Assembly (NCBI GenBank): GCA_045127535.1 | Contig: JBGVQN010000023.1 | Span: 1 to 25,388 of the forward strand | Direction of reading: 5' to 3' | DNA length: 25,388 nucleotides | From: UBA2942 sp045127535 | Lineage (GTDB): Bacteria > Bacillota > Clostridia > Lachnospirales > Lachnospiraceae | Shown: in pieces, positions 8,160 to 15,865 of the stretch | Layout: the number at the start of each line of letters is the position of its first letter | Numbering within the stretch: position 1 is the stretch's first letter | The notes under the pieces: model-generated | Database searches by the model: none | The model's input: only the letters and a program-made list of their open reading frames with translations | Told to the model about the DNA's origin: nothing | Translations under genes and position numbers: made by a program

Positions 8160-8188
8160 GTAAGGGGATTTCTTGCAGTGTCCCTTAC
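8160..8188 (+). other. Small hairpin just after pheS
   Basis: GTAAGGG (8160-8166) pairs with CCCTTAC (8182-8188). A second weaker repeat (GTATCA / TGATAC) overlaps the region just upstream. There is no T-run, so it is not a convincing terminator. It could be a processing or pausing site. Confidence 0.35.
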
Positions 8189-8209
8189 AAGATTTGATGT
8201 GAAATAAAT

Positions 8210-8429
8210 AGACAATTGCGAAACGATGGTGCGTATCAGCTTTGTGAAGTGTCTGTAAGAAAATATTTTCTAAGCAGGCTCTTAAAAACGCCGGCAGTTT
8301 AAATGTTGTGACGTAGGCACAAAATTTATTAGTACCGCTGCGTTTTTACCGAAGCGAAAGCGCGCCTGTGTGAAAATATTTTCTTACAGACACTTCACAA
8401 AGCGTCCCATCAGATGTTTGCAGTTGCCT
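8210..8429. repeat. Palindromic MITE-like element between pheS and pheT
   Basis: A 220-bp element. Its outer ends are imperfect inverted repeats beginning AGRCAAYTGCRAA (8210-8222 and, reversed, 8417-8429). Inside are perfect 32-bp inverted arms at 8239-8270 and 8372-8403, starting GCTTTGTGAAGTGTCTGTAA. The middle (8271-8371) holds the dispersed block also found before topB. No transposase is encoded. The same end and arm sequences recur at 18865-18971 and 19125-19134, which marks it as a dispersed family. I could not recognise a clear target-site duplication. RNA from it would fold into a long hairpin inside the pheST mRNA. Confidence 0.75.
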
Positions 8430-8457
8430 GGATTTGAAAATTTAGGAGGAAGAACAG

Positions 8458-10884
8458 ATGAATACAGCAATGTCCTGGATCAAGGCATATGTACCGGATC
8501 TGGAAGTCACCGATCAGGAGTACATGGATGCCATGACCCTTTCTGGTACCAAGTGTGAGGGTTATACCAGACTGGATAAAAACCTTGAAAAAATCGTAGT
8601 AGGCAGAATTGAAAAGATAGAGCGTCACCCGGACGCAGACAAGCTGGTGGTTTGTCAGGTAAATGTAGGTACTGAGACCATTCAGATCGTGACAGGGGCA
8701 CCAAATGTATTTGAAGGTGCAGTAGTGCCGGTGGTATTGGACGGCGGTAAGGTAGCCGGCGGACATGACGGCAGTCCGCTGCCGGAGGCTGGCATCAAGA
8801 TCAAGAAGGGCAAGTTAAGAGGCGTACCTTCTTATGGTATGATGTGTTCCGTAGAGGAGTTAGGCTCTTCCAGAGAAGCATATCCGGAAGCACCGGAAGG
8901 CGGTATTTATATTTTTGACCCGGCAACTCCAATCGGCAGTGATGCAGTAGAGGCTTTAGGACTGCATGATACAGTATTTGAGTATGAAATCACTTCAAAC
9001 CGTGTAGACTGTTATGGTGTACTGGGTATTGCAAGAGAGGCTGCAGCAACCTTCCGCAAGCCATTCCATGCACCAGTGATCACAGAAACCGGCAATGACG
9101 AGGATATCCATGACTATTTAGAGGTTGCAGTAGAGGATACAGACCTTTGCTCCCGCTATGTAGCACGTATGGTAAAGAATATTAAGTTAGGACCATCTCC
9201 AAAGTGGATGCAGCGCAGACTGGCTGCTTCCGGCATCCGTCCTATCAACAACCTGGTAGACATTACCAATTATGTCATGGAGGAATATGGTCAGCCAATG
9301 CATGCATTTGACTACGATACCCTTGCAGGACATAAGATCGTGGTAAAGCGTGCCAAGGACGGTGACACCTTCCAGACATTAGACGGACAGGTGCGTAACA
9401 TGGACAGCAACGTGCTGATGATCAACGACGGAGAAAAGGCAGTCGGCATTGCAGGTATCATGGGTGGTGAAAACTCCAAGATCACAGATGATGTCAAGAC
9501 CATGGTATTTGAGGCAGCATGCTTTGACGGTACCAACATCCGTCTTTCTGCAAAGCGCATCGGTCTGCGTTCTGATGCTTCCGGTAAGTTTGAAAAGGGC
9601 TTAGACCCCAATACTGCTATGGAGGCCATGAACCGTGCCTGCCAGTTGATCGAGGAATTGGGCTGTGGTGAAGTGGTTGGAGGAGCCATTGATATTTATC
9701 CAACTCCAAAGACTCCGATTCAGCTGCCATTTGAGCCGGAATACATCAACAGCCTGATTGGTACAGATCTGACTGAGGAAGAAATGTTATCCTACTTCCC
9801 GGCGCTGGAGATCGCATATGATGCACAGACCCGTATGCTGACCATCCCAACCTGGAGACAGGATCTGTTAAGAGGCTGTGACATTGCAGAGGAAGTAGCA
9901 CGTTTCTACGGCTATGACAATATCCCGACTACACTGCCAAGCGGTTCTGCTACAGCAGGTAAGCTTTCCTTTAAGATGCGTATTGAGGAAACTGCAAGAG
10001 ATGTGGCAGAGTTCTGCGGCTTCTCTCAGGCAATGTGTTATTCCTTTGAAAGTCCAAAGGCATTTGACAAGCTGATGATCCCTGCAGATCATCCAATGCG
10101 TCAGGCCATTACCATTTCCAACCCATTGGGTGAGGATTTCAGTATTATGCGTACCACCTCTTTAAATGGTATGCTGACTTCTCTGGCAACCAATTATAAG
10201 AGAAGAAACAAGGATGTAAAGCTTTATGAAATGGCCAACATCTATCTGCCAAAGGCACTGCCTCTGACAAAGCTGCCGGATGAGCGTGTACAGTTTACAC
10301 TGGGTATGTACTCTGATGCGCCGGAAAACTTCTTCTACATGAAGGGTGTGGTAGAGGAATTCTTTGACAAGATCGGTCTCAATGAGAAGATCCACTATAC
10401 ACCGGACGGCAGCTATCCATTCTTACATCCGGGTCGTCAGGCAAGCATTGTATATGCCGGACAGGTAGTGGGTTATTTGGGTGAGGTGCATCCTGCAGTG
10501 GCTGATAATTATGAGATCGACAGCAGAGTAACGGTAGCTGTTCTGGATATGCCTTACATCGTAGAAAAGGCAAGCTATGACAGAAAGTACACCGGTATTG
10601 CCAAGTATCCTGCAATGACCAGAGACATCAGTATGCTGATGAAGAAAGAGATCCTTTGCAGCCAGATCGAGGACATCATTGAAAAGAAGGGCGGCAAGCT
10701 GGTAGAAAGCTATCACCTCTTTGATATTTATGAGGGCAGCCAGATCGCAGCCGGTATGAAGTCCATGGCATACAGCATTACCTTCCGTGCAGCAGACCGT
10801 ACCTTAGAGGATAAGGAAGTCAACGCTGCAATGGAGAAGATTTTAAAGGCATTAGAGGAACTGGGTATCGAATTGCGTAAATAA
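8458..10884 (+). CDS. pheT: Phenylalanine--tRNA ligase beta subunit
   Basis: Beta subunit of PheRS, 808 aa, full length. The N-terminal EMAP/OB-like tRNA-binding domain spans about residues 40-150 (IVVGRIEKIERHPDADKLVVCQVNVG). The B3/B4 domain, which in the family carries the editing site for mischarged Tyr-tRNA-Phe, follows at about 215-400 with IRPINNLVDITNYVMEEYGQPMHAFD. B5 follows, then a class II-like core. A C-terminal ferredoxin-fold anticodon-binding domain (YPAMTRDISMLM to the end) completes it. The start follows TTTAGGAGGAAGAACAG. It is the second gene of the T-box operon, downstream of the palindromic element, and a hairpin follows its stop. Confidence 0.97.
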   Translation: MNTAMSWIKAYVPDLEVTDQEYMDAMTLSGTKCEGYTRLDKNLEKIVVGRIEKIERHPDADKLVVCQVNVGTETIQIVTGAPNVFEGAVVPVVLDGGKVAGGHDGSPLPEAGIKIKKGKLRGVPSYGMMCSVEELGSSREAYPEAPEGGIYIFDPATPIGSDAVEALGLHDTVFEYEITSNRVDCYGVLGIAREAAATFRKPFHAPVITETGNDEDIHDYLEVAVEDTDLCSRYVARMVKNIKLGPSPKWMQRRLAASGIRPINNLVDITNYVMEEYGQPMHAFDYDTLAGHKIVVKRAKDGDTFQTLDGQVRNMDSNVLMINDGEKAVGIAGIMGGENSKITDDVKTMVFEAACFDGTNIRLSAKRIGLRSDASGKFEKGLDPNTAMEAMNRACQLIEELGCGEVVGGAIDIYPTPKTPIQLPFEPEYINSLIGTDLTEEEMLSYFPALEIAYDAQTRMLTIPTWRQDLLRGCDIAEEVARFYGYDNIPTTLPSGSATAGKLSFKMRIEETARDVAEFCGFSQAMCYSFESPKAFDKLMIPADHPMRQAITISNPLGEDFSIMRTTSLNGMLTSLATNYKRRNKDVKLYEMANIYLPKALPLTKLPDERVQFTLGMYSDAPENFFYMKGVVEEFFDKIGLNEKIHYTPDGSYPFLHPGRQASIVYAGQVVGYLGEVHPAVADNYEIDSRVTVAVLDMPYIVEKASYDRKYTGIAKYPAMTRDISMLMKKEILCSQIEDIIEKKGGKLVESYHLFDIYEGSQIAAGMKSMAYSITFRAADRTLEDKEVNAAMEKILKALEELGIELRK

Positions 10885-10926
10885 GGTATTGTGGTTTTCT
10901 TATGGCCCATGCTATAATAATTCAGG

Positions 10927-10960
10927 CAGGCGACAGTTTGCTACTGCCGCCTGTTCTCTT
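10927..10960 (+). terminator. Probable terminator of pheST
   Basis: CAGGCGACAG and CTGCCGCCTG pair over 10 bp with one mismatch around a 7-nt loop, about 40 bases after pheT. The following TTCTCTTGT is only partly T-rich. Confidence 0.6.
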
Positions 10961-11113
10961 GTGTCAAGTGTAAGTGGAGACATTTTCGACAGACTCATGC
11001 AGACTCAGATACATTTTATAAATGTTTACAATACAGAATACGCAAGAAAAGTGCAGCAAAATACACCAGAAACAGCAGAAAGTACCTTTTGCCAGTATAT
11101 GTTGTCGTGGACA

Positions 11114-11140
11114 ATAGAAAGTGTAAAACGGACTTTCTAT
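11114..11140. promoter_or_regulatory. 9-9-9 inverted repeat upstream of nfnA
   Basis: ATAGAAAGT (11114-11122) and ACTTTCTAT (11132-11140) are perfect inverted arms around a 9-nt spacer. It could be an operator or an RNA hairpin. It does not match the Rex consensus. I found no confident promoter in 10961-11219; this repeat and the hairpin at 11164-11205 are the only structures seen there. Confidence 0.4.
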
Positions 11141-11163
11141 AGGAAGAACAAAAGAGATTACGT

Positions 11164-11205
11164 CTGTGCGGCATCCGTGATCTCAATTAGAAAAAAGCCG
11201 CACAG
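11164..11205 (+). promoter_or_regulatory. Hairpin next to the nfnA ribosome site
   Basis: CTGTGCGGC (11164-11172) pairs with GCCGCACAG (11197-11205), a perfect GC-rich 9-bp stem. It ends three bases before the GAGGA ribosome site at 11209-11213. It could affect translation initiation or protect the mRNA. Its role is inferred. Confidence 0.4.
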
Positions 11206-11219
11206 AAATGAGGAAACTT

Positions 11220-12101
11220 ATGTACGAAATTCTGAATTCAAGAGTACTTACTACCAATATATATGAGATGGTGGTAAAAGCACCTAGAATTGCCGCTCAC
11301 TGCCTTCCAGGACAGTTTCTCATTGTCCGTATGGATGAGAAGGGTGAGAGAGTCCCGTTGACCATCTGTGATTACAGCCGTGAAGAAGGTACCGTTACCA
11401 TCGTATTCCAGACCATCGGTGCTTCTACAGAACGTATGGCTGAACTCCAGACCGGAGACAGCTTCCATGATGTAGTAGGTCCACTGGGCAGACCGTCTGA
11501 GCTGACAGAGATGGACGAGGCAGAATTAAAGTCCAAAAAGATTTTATTTGTAGCAGGCGGTGTAGGTACTGCGCCTGTATATCCACAGGTAAAGTGGCTG
11601 AAGGAGCATGGGGTAGAGGCTGACGTAATCGTAGGTGCCAAGAACAAGGATCTGCTGATCTTAGAGCAGGAGATGGAGGCAGTAGCCGGAAATCTCTATG
11701 TCACCACAGATGATGGCAGCTATGGCCGCAGCGGTATGGTTACCACTACCATTCAGTCTCTGGTAGATGAGGGCAAGGAGTATGATCTGTGCGTTGCCAT
11801 CGGTCCTATGATCATGATGAAGTTTGTCTGCCTGCTGACCAAGAAGCTGAATATTCCTACTATCGTCAGCATGAACCCAATCATGGTTGATGGTACTGGT
11901 ATGTGTGGTGCCTGTCGTCTGAATGTAGGCGGTACTGTAAAGTTTGCCTGTGTAGACGGACCGGAATTTGATGGACATCTGGTAGACTTTGATCAGGCTA
12001 TGATGCGCCAGAGTATTTACCGTACAGAAGAAGGACGGGCAAAGCTGGCTCTGGAAGAGGGAGATACCCATCATGGCGGATGCGGATTCTGTCATGAATA
12101 A
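11220..12101 (+). CDS. nfnA: Ferredoxin-NADP+ reductase subunit alpha (NfnA-like)
   Basis: FAD/NAD-binding reductase with a C-terminal [2Fe-2S] site, the small subunit of the electron-bifurcating NADH-dependent reduced ferredoxin:NADP+ oxidoreductase. The same family includes sulfide dehydrogenase beta and PyrK-like proteins. Residues 1-95 form the FAD-binding barrel (GQFLIVR, VPLTICDYS). An NAD-binding GGVGTAPVYPQ is at about 115. The cluster cysteines are seen in GMCGACRLNV and FACVDG at about 230-250, and the protein ends CGFC. I chose ATG 11220 (MYEILNSRV) because GAGGA lies 6 bases upstream; an ATG four codons earlier has no ribosome site. It is followed 58 bp later by its partner subunit, which supports the assignment. 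Confidence 0.88.
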   Translation: MYEILNSRVLTTNIYEMVVKAPRIAAHCLPGQFLIVRMDEKGERVPLTICDYSREEGTVTIVFQTIGASTERMAELQTGDSFHDVVGPLGRPSELTEMDEAELKSKKILFVAGGVGTAPVYPQVKWLKEHGVEADVIVGAKNKDLLILEQEMEAVAGNLYVTTDDGSYGRSGMVTTTIQSLVDEGKEYDLCVAIGPMIMMKFVCLLTKKLNIPTIVSMNPIMVDGTGMCGACRLNVGGTVKFACVDGPEFDGHLVDFDQAMMRQSIYRTEEGRAKLALEEGDTHHGGCGFCHE

Positions 12102-12159
12102 TGGCATCTGCAAGAACAGATATCAGAAAACGTAATGATAAGGAAAGGCAAATAGAAAA

Positions 12160-13542
12160 ATGAGCGCATTAGAAAAGATTCCGGTAAGGGAGCAGGAACC
12201 ACAGGTACGTGCTGCCAATTTTGAAGAAGTATGTTATGGTTATAATAAAGAAGAAGCAATGGCTGAGGCATCCAGATGTATTGGCTGTAAGAATGCCAAG
12301 TGTGTGACCGGCTGTCCTGTATCCATTGATATCCCAGGCTTTATCGGACAGGTAAAGGAAGGAAATATGGAGGAAGCATTCCAGATCATCAACCAGTCCT
12401 CCGCATTGCCTGCAATCTGTGGCCGTGTATGTCCACAGGAAAGCCAGTGTGAAGGAAAATGTATCAGAGGCATTAAGGGTGATGCAGTGTCCATTGGTAA
12501 GTTAGAGCGTTTTGTTGCTGACTGGGCAAGAGAAAACAACATCCAGCCGGAAGTAAATGTTGAAAAGAAGGGTAAGAAGGTGGCTGTCATTGGTGCAGGC
12601 CCTGCAGGTCTGACCTGTGCAGGCGATCTGGCAAAGATGGGCTATGATGTTACCATTTTTGAAGCACTGCATGAGGCTGGCGGTGTACTGTTATATGGTA
12701 TTCCGGAATTCCGTCTGCCAAAGGATGAGGTTGTAAAAGCAGAGATCGAAAATGTCAAGAAGCTGGGCGTAAAGATCGAGTGCAATGTCATCATTGGCCG
12801 TTCTGTAACCATTGATGAGTTGATGGAAGAAGAAGGCTTTGAAGCAGTATTCATCGGTTCCGGTGCAGGTCTGCCAAAGTTCATGGGTATCCCTGGTGAA
12901 AATGCAAAGGGTGTATTCTCTGCAAATGAGTTCCTGACCAGAAACAACCTGATGAAGGCATTTAAGGAGGATTATGATACTCCAATTTATAAGGGCAAGA
13001 AGGTAGCTGTAGTAGGCGGCGGTAACGTAGCAATGGATGCTGCCAGAACTGCACTGCGTCTGGGAGCACAGACCCATATCGTATACCGCAGAAGTGAAGC
13101 AGAGCTGCCTGCAAGAGTGGAGGAAGTACATCATGCAAAGGAAGAGGGCATTATCTTTGATACCCTGACCAATCCAATCGAGATCCTGACAGATGATGCA
13201 GGCAACATTACCGGTATGACCTGTATCCGTATGGAGCTTGGAGAGCCTGATGCATCCGGCAGACGCAGACCGGTAGAGATCCCGGATTCTCAGTTTGTAA
13301 TGGATGTAGATACTGTCATCATGGCTCTGGGTACTTCTCCAAATCCACTGATCTCCAGCACGACAGAGGGTCTGGAAGTCAACCGTTGGAAGTGTATCGT
13401 AGCAGATGAGACCACCGGTGCCACCTCCAAGCCAGGGGTATTTGCCGGTGGAGATGCAGTAACCGGCGCAGCAACCGTAATCCTGGCAATGGGTGCTGGT
13501 AAGGCAGCAGCTAAGGGTATTGATGAATATCTTTCTAAATAA
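12160..13542 (+). CDS. nfnB: NADPH-dependent glutamate synthase-like flavoprotein (NfnB-like)
   Basis: 460 aa, a homologue of the glutamate synthase small subunit, commonly labelled gltA, and the large subunit of NfnAB when paired with NfnA. The N-terminal domain binds [4Fe-4S] clusters through CIGCKNAKCVTGCP (about residues 41-54) and CGRVCPQESQCEGKC (about 87-101). An FAD-binding VIGAGPAGLTCAGDLAKMGYDV is near 145, and an NADP-binding VAVVGGGNVAMDAARTALRLGA near 285. The C-terminal VFAGGDAVTGAATVILAMGAGKAAAKGI closes the FAD fold. There is no glutamine amidotransferase partner nearby, so NfnAB-type NADH/NADPH/ferredoxin electron bifurcation is the better reading than glutamate synthesis. 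A weak AAGGAAAGG site lies upstream. Cotranscribed with nfnA. Confidence 0.9.
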   Translation: MSALEKIPVREQEPQVRAANFEEVCYGYNKEEAMAEASRCIGCKNAKCVTGCPVSIDIPGFIGQVKEGNMEEAFQIINQSSALPAICGRVCPQESQCEGKCIRGIKGDAVSIGKLERFVADWARENNIQPEVNVEKKGKKVAVIGAGPAGLTCAGDLAKMGYDVTIFEALHEAGGVLLYGIPEFRLPKDEVVKAEIENVKKLGVKIECNVIIGRSVTIDELMEEEGFEAVFIGSGAGLPKFMGIPGENAKGVFSANEFLTRNNLMKAFKEDYDTPIYKGKKVAVVGGGNVAMDAARTALRLGAQTHIVYRRSEAELPARVEEVHHAKEEGIIFDTLTNPIEILTDDAGNITGMTCIRMELGEPDASGRRRPVEIPDSQFVMDVDTVIMALGTSPNPLISSTTEGLEVNRWKCIVADETTGATSKPGVFAGGDAVTGAATVILAMGAGKAAAKGIDEYLSK

Positions 13543-13643
13543 ACGGGCAAGCACAATTTGAAAACTTTTCTTTGCTGCAGGTGCAGATCATTGAGTTGCG
13601 CTGCAGCCTTGCAACAATAAATTGCTTCAGAATGGAGGATATT

Positions 13644-13949
13644 ATGATTCATCATATTGTTTCATGGAATTTTAAAGAGGGGATGACTCTGGAGGAAAAG
13701 CAGGCAGCAGCAGTCCAGATTCAAGAGAAGCTGGATCTGGTAACTGAGGCTATGGAGGGCTGTTATAGCTGTGAAATTAAGATGCCTCTGCTGGATACCA
13801 GTTCTGCGGACATGATGCTTCATGGCCGGTATGACAGCGTGGAGACTCTGGCTGCTTATCAGGTACATCCCATTCATTTGGAGGCAGTTGCGATTATTAA
13901 GGCAAATTGCTGCAACCGTACCTGTTGTGATTTTGAGGCACAGGAGTAG
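13644..13949 (+). CDS. Dabb-domain (stress-responsive A/B barrel) protein
   Basis: 101 aa. The opening MIHHIVSWNFKEGMTLEEKQ and the middle DMMLHGRYDSVETLAAYQVHPIHLEAV are typical of the Dabb fold, a small dimeric alpha/beta barrel. The C-terminus ends with a Cys cluster (CCNRTCCDFE). Its cellular role is not known; family members range from stress-induced proteins to small cyclases and monooxygenase-like barrels. The start at 13644 follows AATGGAGGATATT with ideal spacing; the upstream open frame to 13572 has no ribosome site. It lies 101 bp after nfnB with no terminator between, and before a strong terminator, so it may be the last gene of the nfnAB unit. Confidence 0.78.
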   Translation: MIHHIVSWNFKEGMTLEEKQAAAVQIQEKLDLVTEAMEGCYSCEIKMPLLDTSSADMMLHGRYDSVETLAAYQVHPIHLEAVAIIKANCCNRTCCDFEAQE

Positions 13950-13976
13950 TGCTCTTCATAAAATGTGATTGCATGT

Positions 13977-14048
13977 AAAAATCCCGCCATTTTTGTATGA
14001 TGTGAATCAAAAAAGATTACACAAATATACAAAAATGGCGGGATTTTT
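13977..14048. terminator. Bidirectional terminator between the Dabb gene and the zinc-ribbon gene
   Basis: A perfect 19-bp stem (AAATCCCGCCATTTTTGTA with its reverse complement) flanks a loop of about 30 nt. It is preceded by AAAAA and followed by TTTTT, so it can terminate transcription from both sides. It sits between two convergent genes. Confidence 0.9.
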
Positions 14049-14062
14049 ATATGAAAGCATGA

Positions 14063-14941
14063 TTAGAGGTATGACGATTCTTCTGTGTCTGCAGGTTCGC
14101 TTTCTGGATCTTCTTCCAGTTCATCTAAGTAGCGTTCTGCTTCATACTCCAGAAGTGCCTGATCAATTTCTGGGAACTGCTCCTTTAATACACCAAGTAG
14201 GAAATATTCACGCTCAATTAATATTTCTTCAAAATGACTGTCCATGCGCTCGGCTAAGGCATCCCGCATGAGCTTCTGAATGGGAGTGTTTTCTAACCAG
14301 GTGCGGATAGATACTTGCTGATATTCTTCATCTTCAGCTTCTTTTTTTAGATCTTTGGATATAGAAAAGTATTTGATACTGCCAAAAGCCATGGCAATTG
14401 CCATTCCTGCCAGTACCAGGATGGCGATGAAAGAGCCCTTGGGAAGAAAATTGGTAATCAGCTGATCAAACACGACGAGAATCAGAACAATGGAGCATCC
14501 TCCAAAAGTAAAGGCAGTTGAAACCGCTTCATCATATTTGGTTTTGGCAGTTTTGTATGTGCGGCCGGAGGATGCATGATGAACCAGAAATGAAAGCTCC
14601 GCCTCATCCTCCTCATCTTCCTCTTCACTTATTTCAGGAAGCGCTTCCTCTACAGGTTCCTGTGACAGAAAAACAGCAGTATGTTTGGAAGCCAGTTCTT
14701 TTTGGGATGTACTTACCATAAGAATCTTTTCTTCGTTATTTTCTTCATTTACAACAGCTTCAGCTGCAATACCTGAGTATACCAGGTACTCACACAATCG
14801 GGAGGCATAGGCAGACGGGAGGGAAATTAGAGGAACTTTTTCATTCTGCACTTCTGTTAAATCATGGACAAGTGTTGTACCACAATCTGTACAGATTAGT
14901 ACACCGTCCTTAAATTCCATGCCGCAATTTGGACAAATCAT
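14063..14941 (-). CDS. Zinc-ribbon, two-TM membrane protein of unknown function
   Basis: 292 aa from the chosen ATG. The N-terminus is a zinc ribbon with two CXXC pairs (CPNCGMEFKDGVLICTDC). A DUF2007-like alpha/beta segment follows at about residues 35-95 (VPLISLPSAYASRLCEYLVYSGI). Next come a very acidic stretch (EEEDEEDEAE, about 105-115), two transmembrane helices (about 140-165 and 168-190) and a cytoplasmic helical, acidic C-terminus. I chose MICPNCG at 14941 because the zinc ribbon begins there; the longer frame to 15085 adds Cys/Phe-rich sequence unlike a protein domain. No strong ribosome site is visible (GGAAAGGCTGG is distant), so the start is moderately certain. Function unknown. 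Confidence 0.65.
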   Translation of the reverse strand: MICPNCGMEFKDGVLICTDCGTTLVHDLTEVQNEKVPLISLPSAYASRLCEYLVYSGIAAEAVVNEENNEEKILMVSTSQKELASKHTAVFLSQEPVEEALPEISEEEDEEDEAELSFLVHHASSGRTYKTAKTKYDEAVSTAFTFGGCSIVLILVVFDQLITNFLPKGSFIAILVLAGMAIAMAFGSIKYFSISKDLKKEAEDEEYQQVSIRTWLENTPIQKLMRDALAERMDSHFEEILIEREYFLLGVLKEQFPEIDQALLEYEAERYLDELEEDPESEPADTEESSYL

Positions 14942-15107
14942 AAAATAAAACCAGCCTTTCCGGCATCTGCAGTTACATGTATCAAAATGCATTGCGAGCA
15001 GGAAGCAAACATGATAAAATGCAGATACAACATAAAAATTATATTTACTAAAAGAGTAACATATGGTACAGAAAAAATCAACCAATTTTAGGAAAATTCA
15101 CAAAATA

Positions 15108-15137
15108 TTTGTACATTTTAAAAATATACTGTACAAA
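15108..15137. promoter_or_regulatory. TGTACA inverted repeat between divergent genes
   Basis: TTTGTACA (15108-15115) and TGTACAAA (15130-15137) form an 8-bp inverted repeat separated by 14 AT-rich bases including TATACT. It lies about 35 bp upstream of rlmH and about 170 bp upstream of the divergent zinc-ribbon gene. It could be a repressor site overlapping a promoter. I could not fix a good -35/-10 pair. Confidence 0.35.
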
Positions 15138-15173
15138 ATATAGTGTTTCGCTTACAGACAGGAGTTTAAATAC

Positions 15174-15653
15174 ATGAAAATTTATATTGTTTCAGCAGGA
15201 AAATTAAAGGAAAAATACTGGAATATGGCAGTGGAGGAATACAGCAAGCGCCTGTCACGTTACTGTAAGCTGGAACTGATCCAGGTAGCAGATGAAAAGA
15301 CTGCAGAAGGGGCATCTCCTGCTGAGGAAGAGGCTGTTAAGGAAAAAGAAGGAGAACGCATGCTTGCCAAAATTCCGGACGCAGCCTATGTCATTGCACT
15401 GGCAATTGAAGGAAAACAGCTGGATTCAGTGGCTTTTGCGGAGAAGATTGAGGAACTGGGGGTGCGTGGAACTTCTCAGATTGTGTTTGTGATTGGAGGG
15501 TCACTGGGACTTTCAAATGCAGTGATGAAGCGGGCAGATTATGCCTTGAGCTTTTCTGCTATGACGTTTCCACACCAGATGATGAAGGTGGTGCTGTTAG
15601 AGCAGATTTACCGGGCTTATCGGATCATAAATGGGGAACCATATCACAAATAA
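15174..15653 (+). CDS. rlmH: 23S rRNA pseudouridine-1915 N3-methyltransferase
   Basis: 159 aa, the normal length of RlmH, a SPOUT (alpha/beta-knot) SAM-dependent methyltransferase that modifies pseudouridine 1915 in helix 69 of 23S rRNA of the assembled 70S ribosome. The SAM-binding knot is seen as FVIGGSLGLSNAV (about residues 103-115). The hallmark C-terminus LSFSAMTFPHQMMKVVLLEQIYRAYRIINGEPYHK is fully conserved to the last residue. The start follows CAGGAGTTTAAATAC. It is probably transcribed alone; the next gene has its own promoter and riboswitch. Confidence 0.97.
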   Translation: MKIYIVSAGKLKEKYWNMAVEEYSKRLSRYCKLELIQVADEKTAEGASPAEEEAVKEKEGERMLAKIPDAAYVIALAIEGKQLDSVAFAEKIEELGVRGTSQIVFVIGGSLGLSNAVMKRADYALSFSAMTFPHQMMKVVLLEQIYRAYRIINGEPYHK

Positions 15654-15668
15654 CTTGAATTGTGATAA

Positions 15669-15788
15669 AAAATCAAAGTTTTTTCATTTAGGGAAAATGC
15701 TGTCTTGCCAGGAGATGTGGGATACTCAAAAATTGCAAAAGAATTAGATGGTAAAAAATGGGAAGATTATTTGGATGAAAAATATTGA
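15669..15788 (+). pseudogene. Possible C-terminal gene remnant
   Basis: An open frame of 39 codons ends at TGA 15786-15788 and reads, in part, LPGDVGYSKIAKELDGKKWE. It begins right after in-frame stops at 15663-15668 and has no ATG or ribosome site. The composition looks protein-like (charged, with a Trp and Tyr), which suggests a decayed gene end. I do not recognise the family. Confidence 0.25.
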
Positions 15789-15808
15789 GAGGAAGTTGTA
15801 ATATTGGA

Positions 15809-15836
15809 TTGACATTACCAAACCATGTGATAAAAT
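15809..15836 (+). promoter_or_regulatory. Promoter of the glycine-riboswitch transporter unit
   Basis: Perfect TTGACA (15809-15814), 16-bp spacer, TAAAAT (15831-15836). Transcription would start near 15843, just before the first aptamer. Confidence 0.7.
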
Positions 15837-15865
15837 GAAATCTGTCAATTGCATATTGGTCAGTA

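Noticed and set aside
12691..13554. Long open frame (287 codons) antisense to nfnB
   Set aside because: It mirrors the codon bias of the sense gene, has a Cys/Tyr/Ile-rich composition unlike a protein, and no ribosome site; nfnB is unambiguous.
13575..13610. GCTGCAG...CTGCAGC inverted repeat between nfnB and the Dabb gene
   Set aside because: A 7-bp arm with a 20-nt gap and no T-run; too weak to call a terminator or operator.
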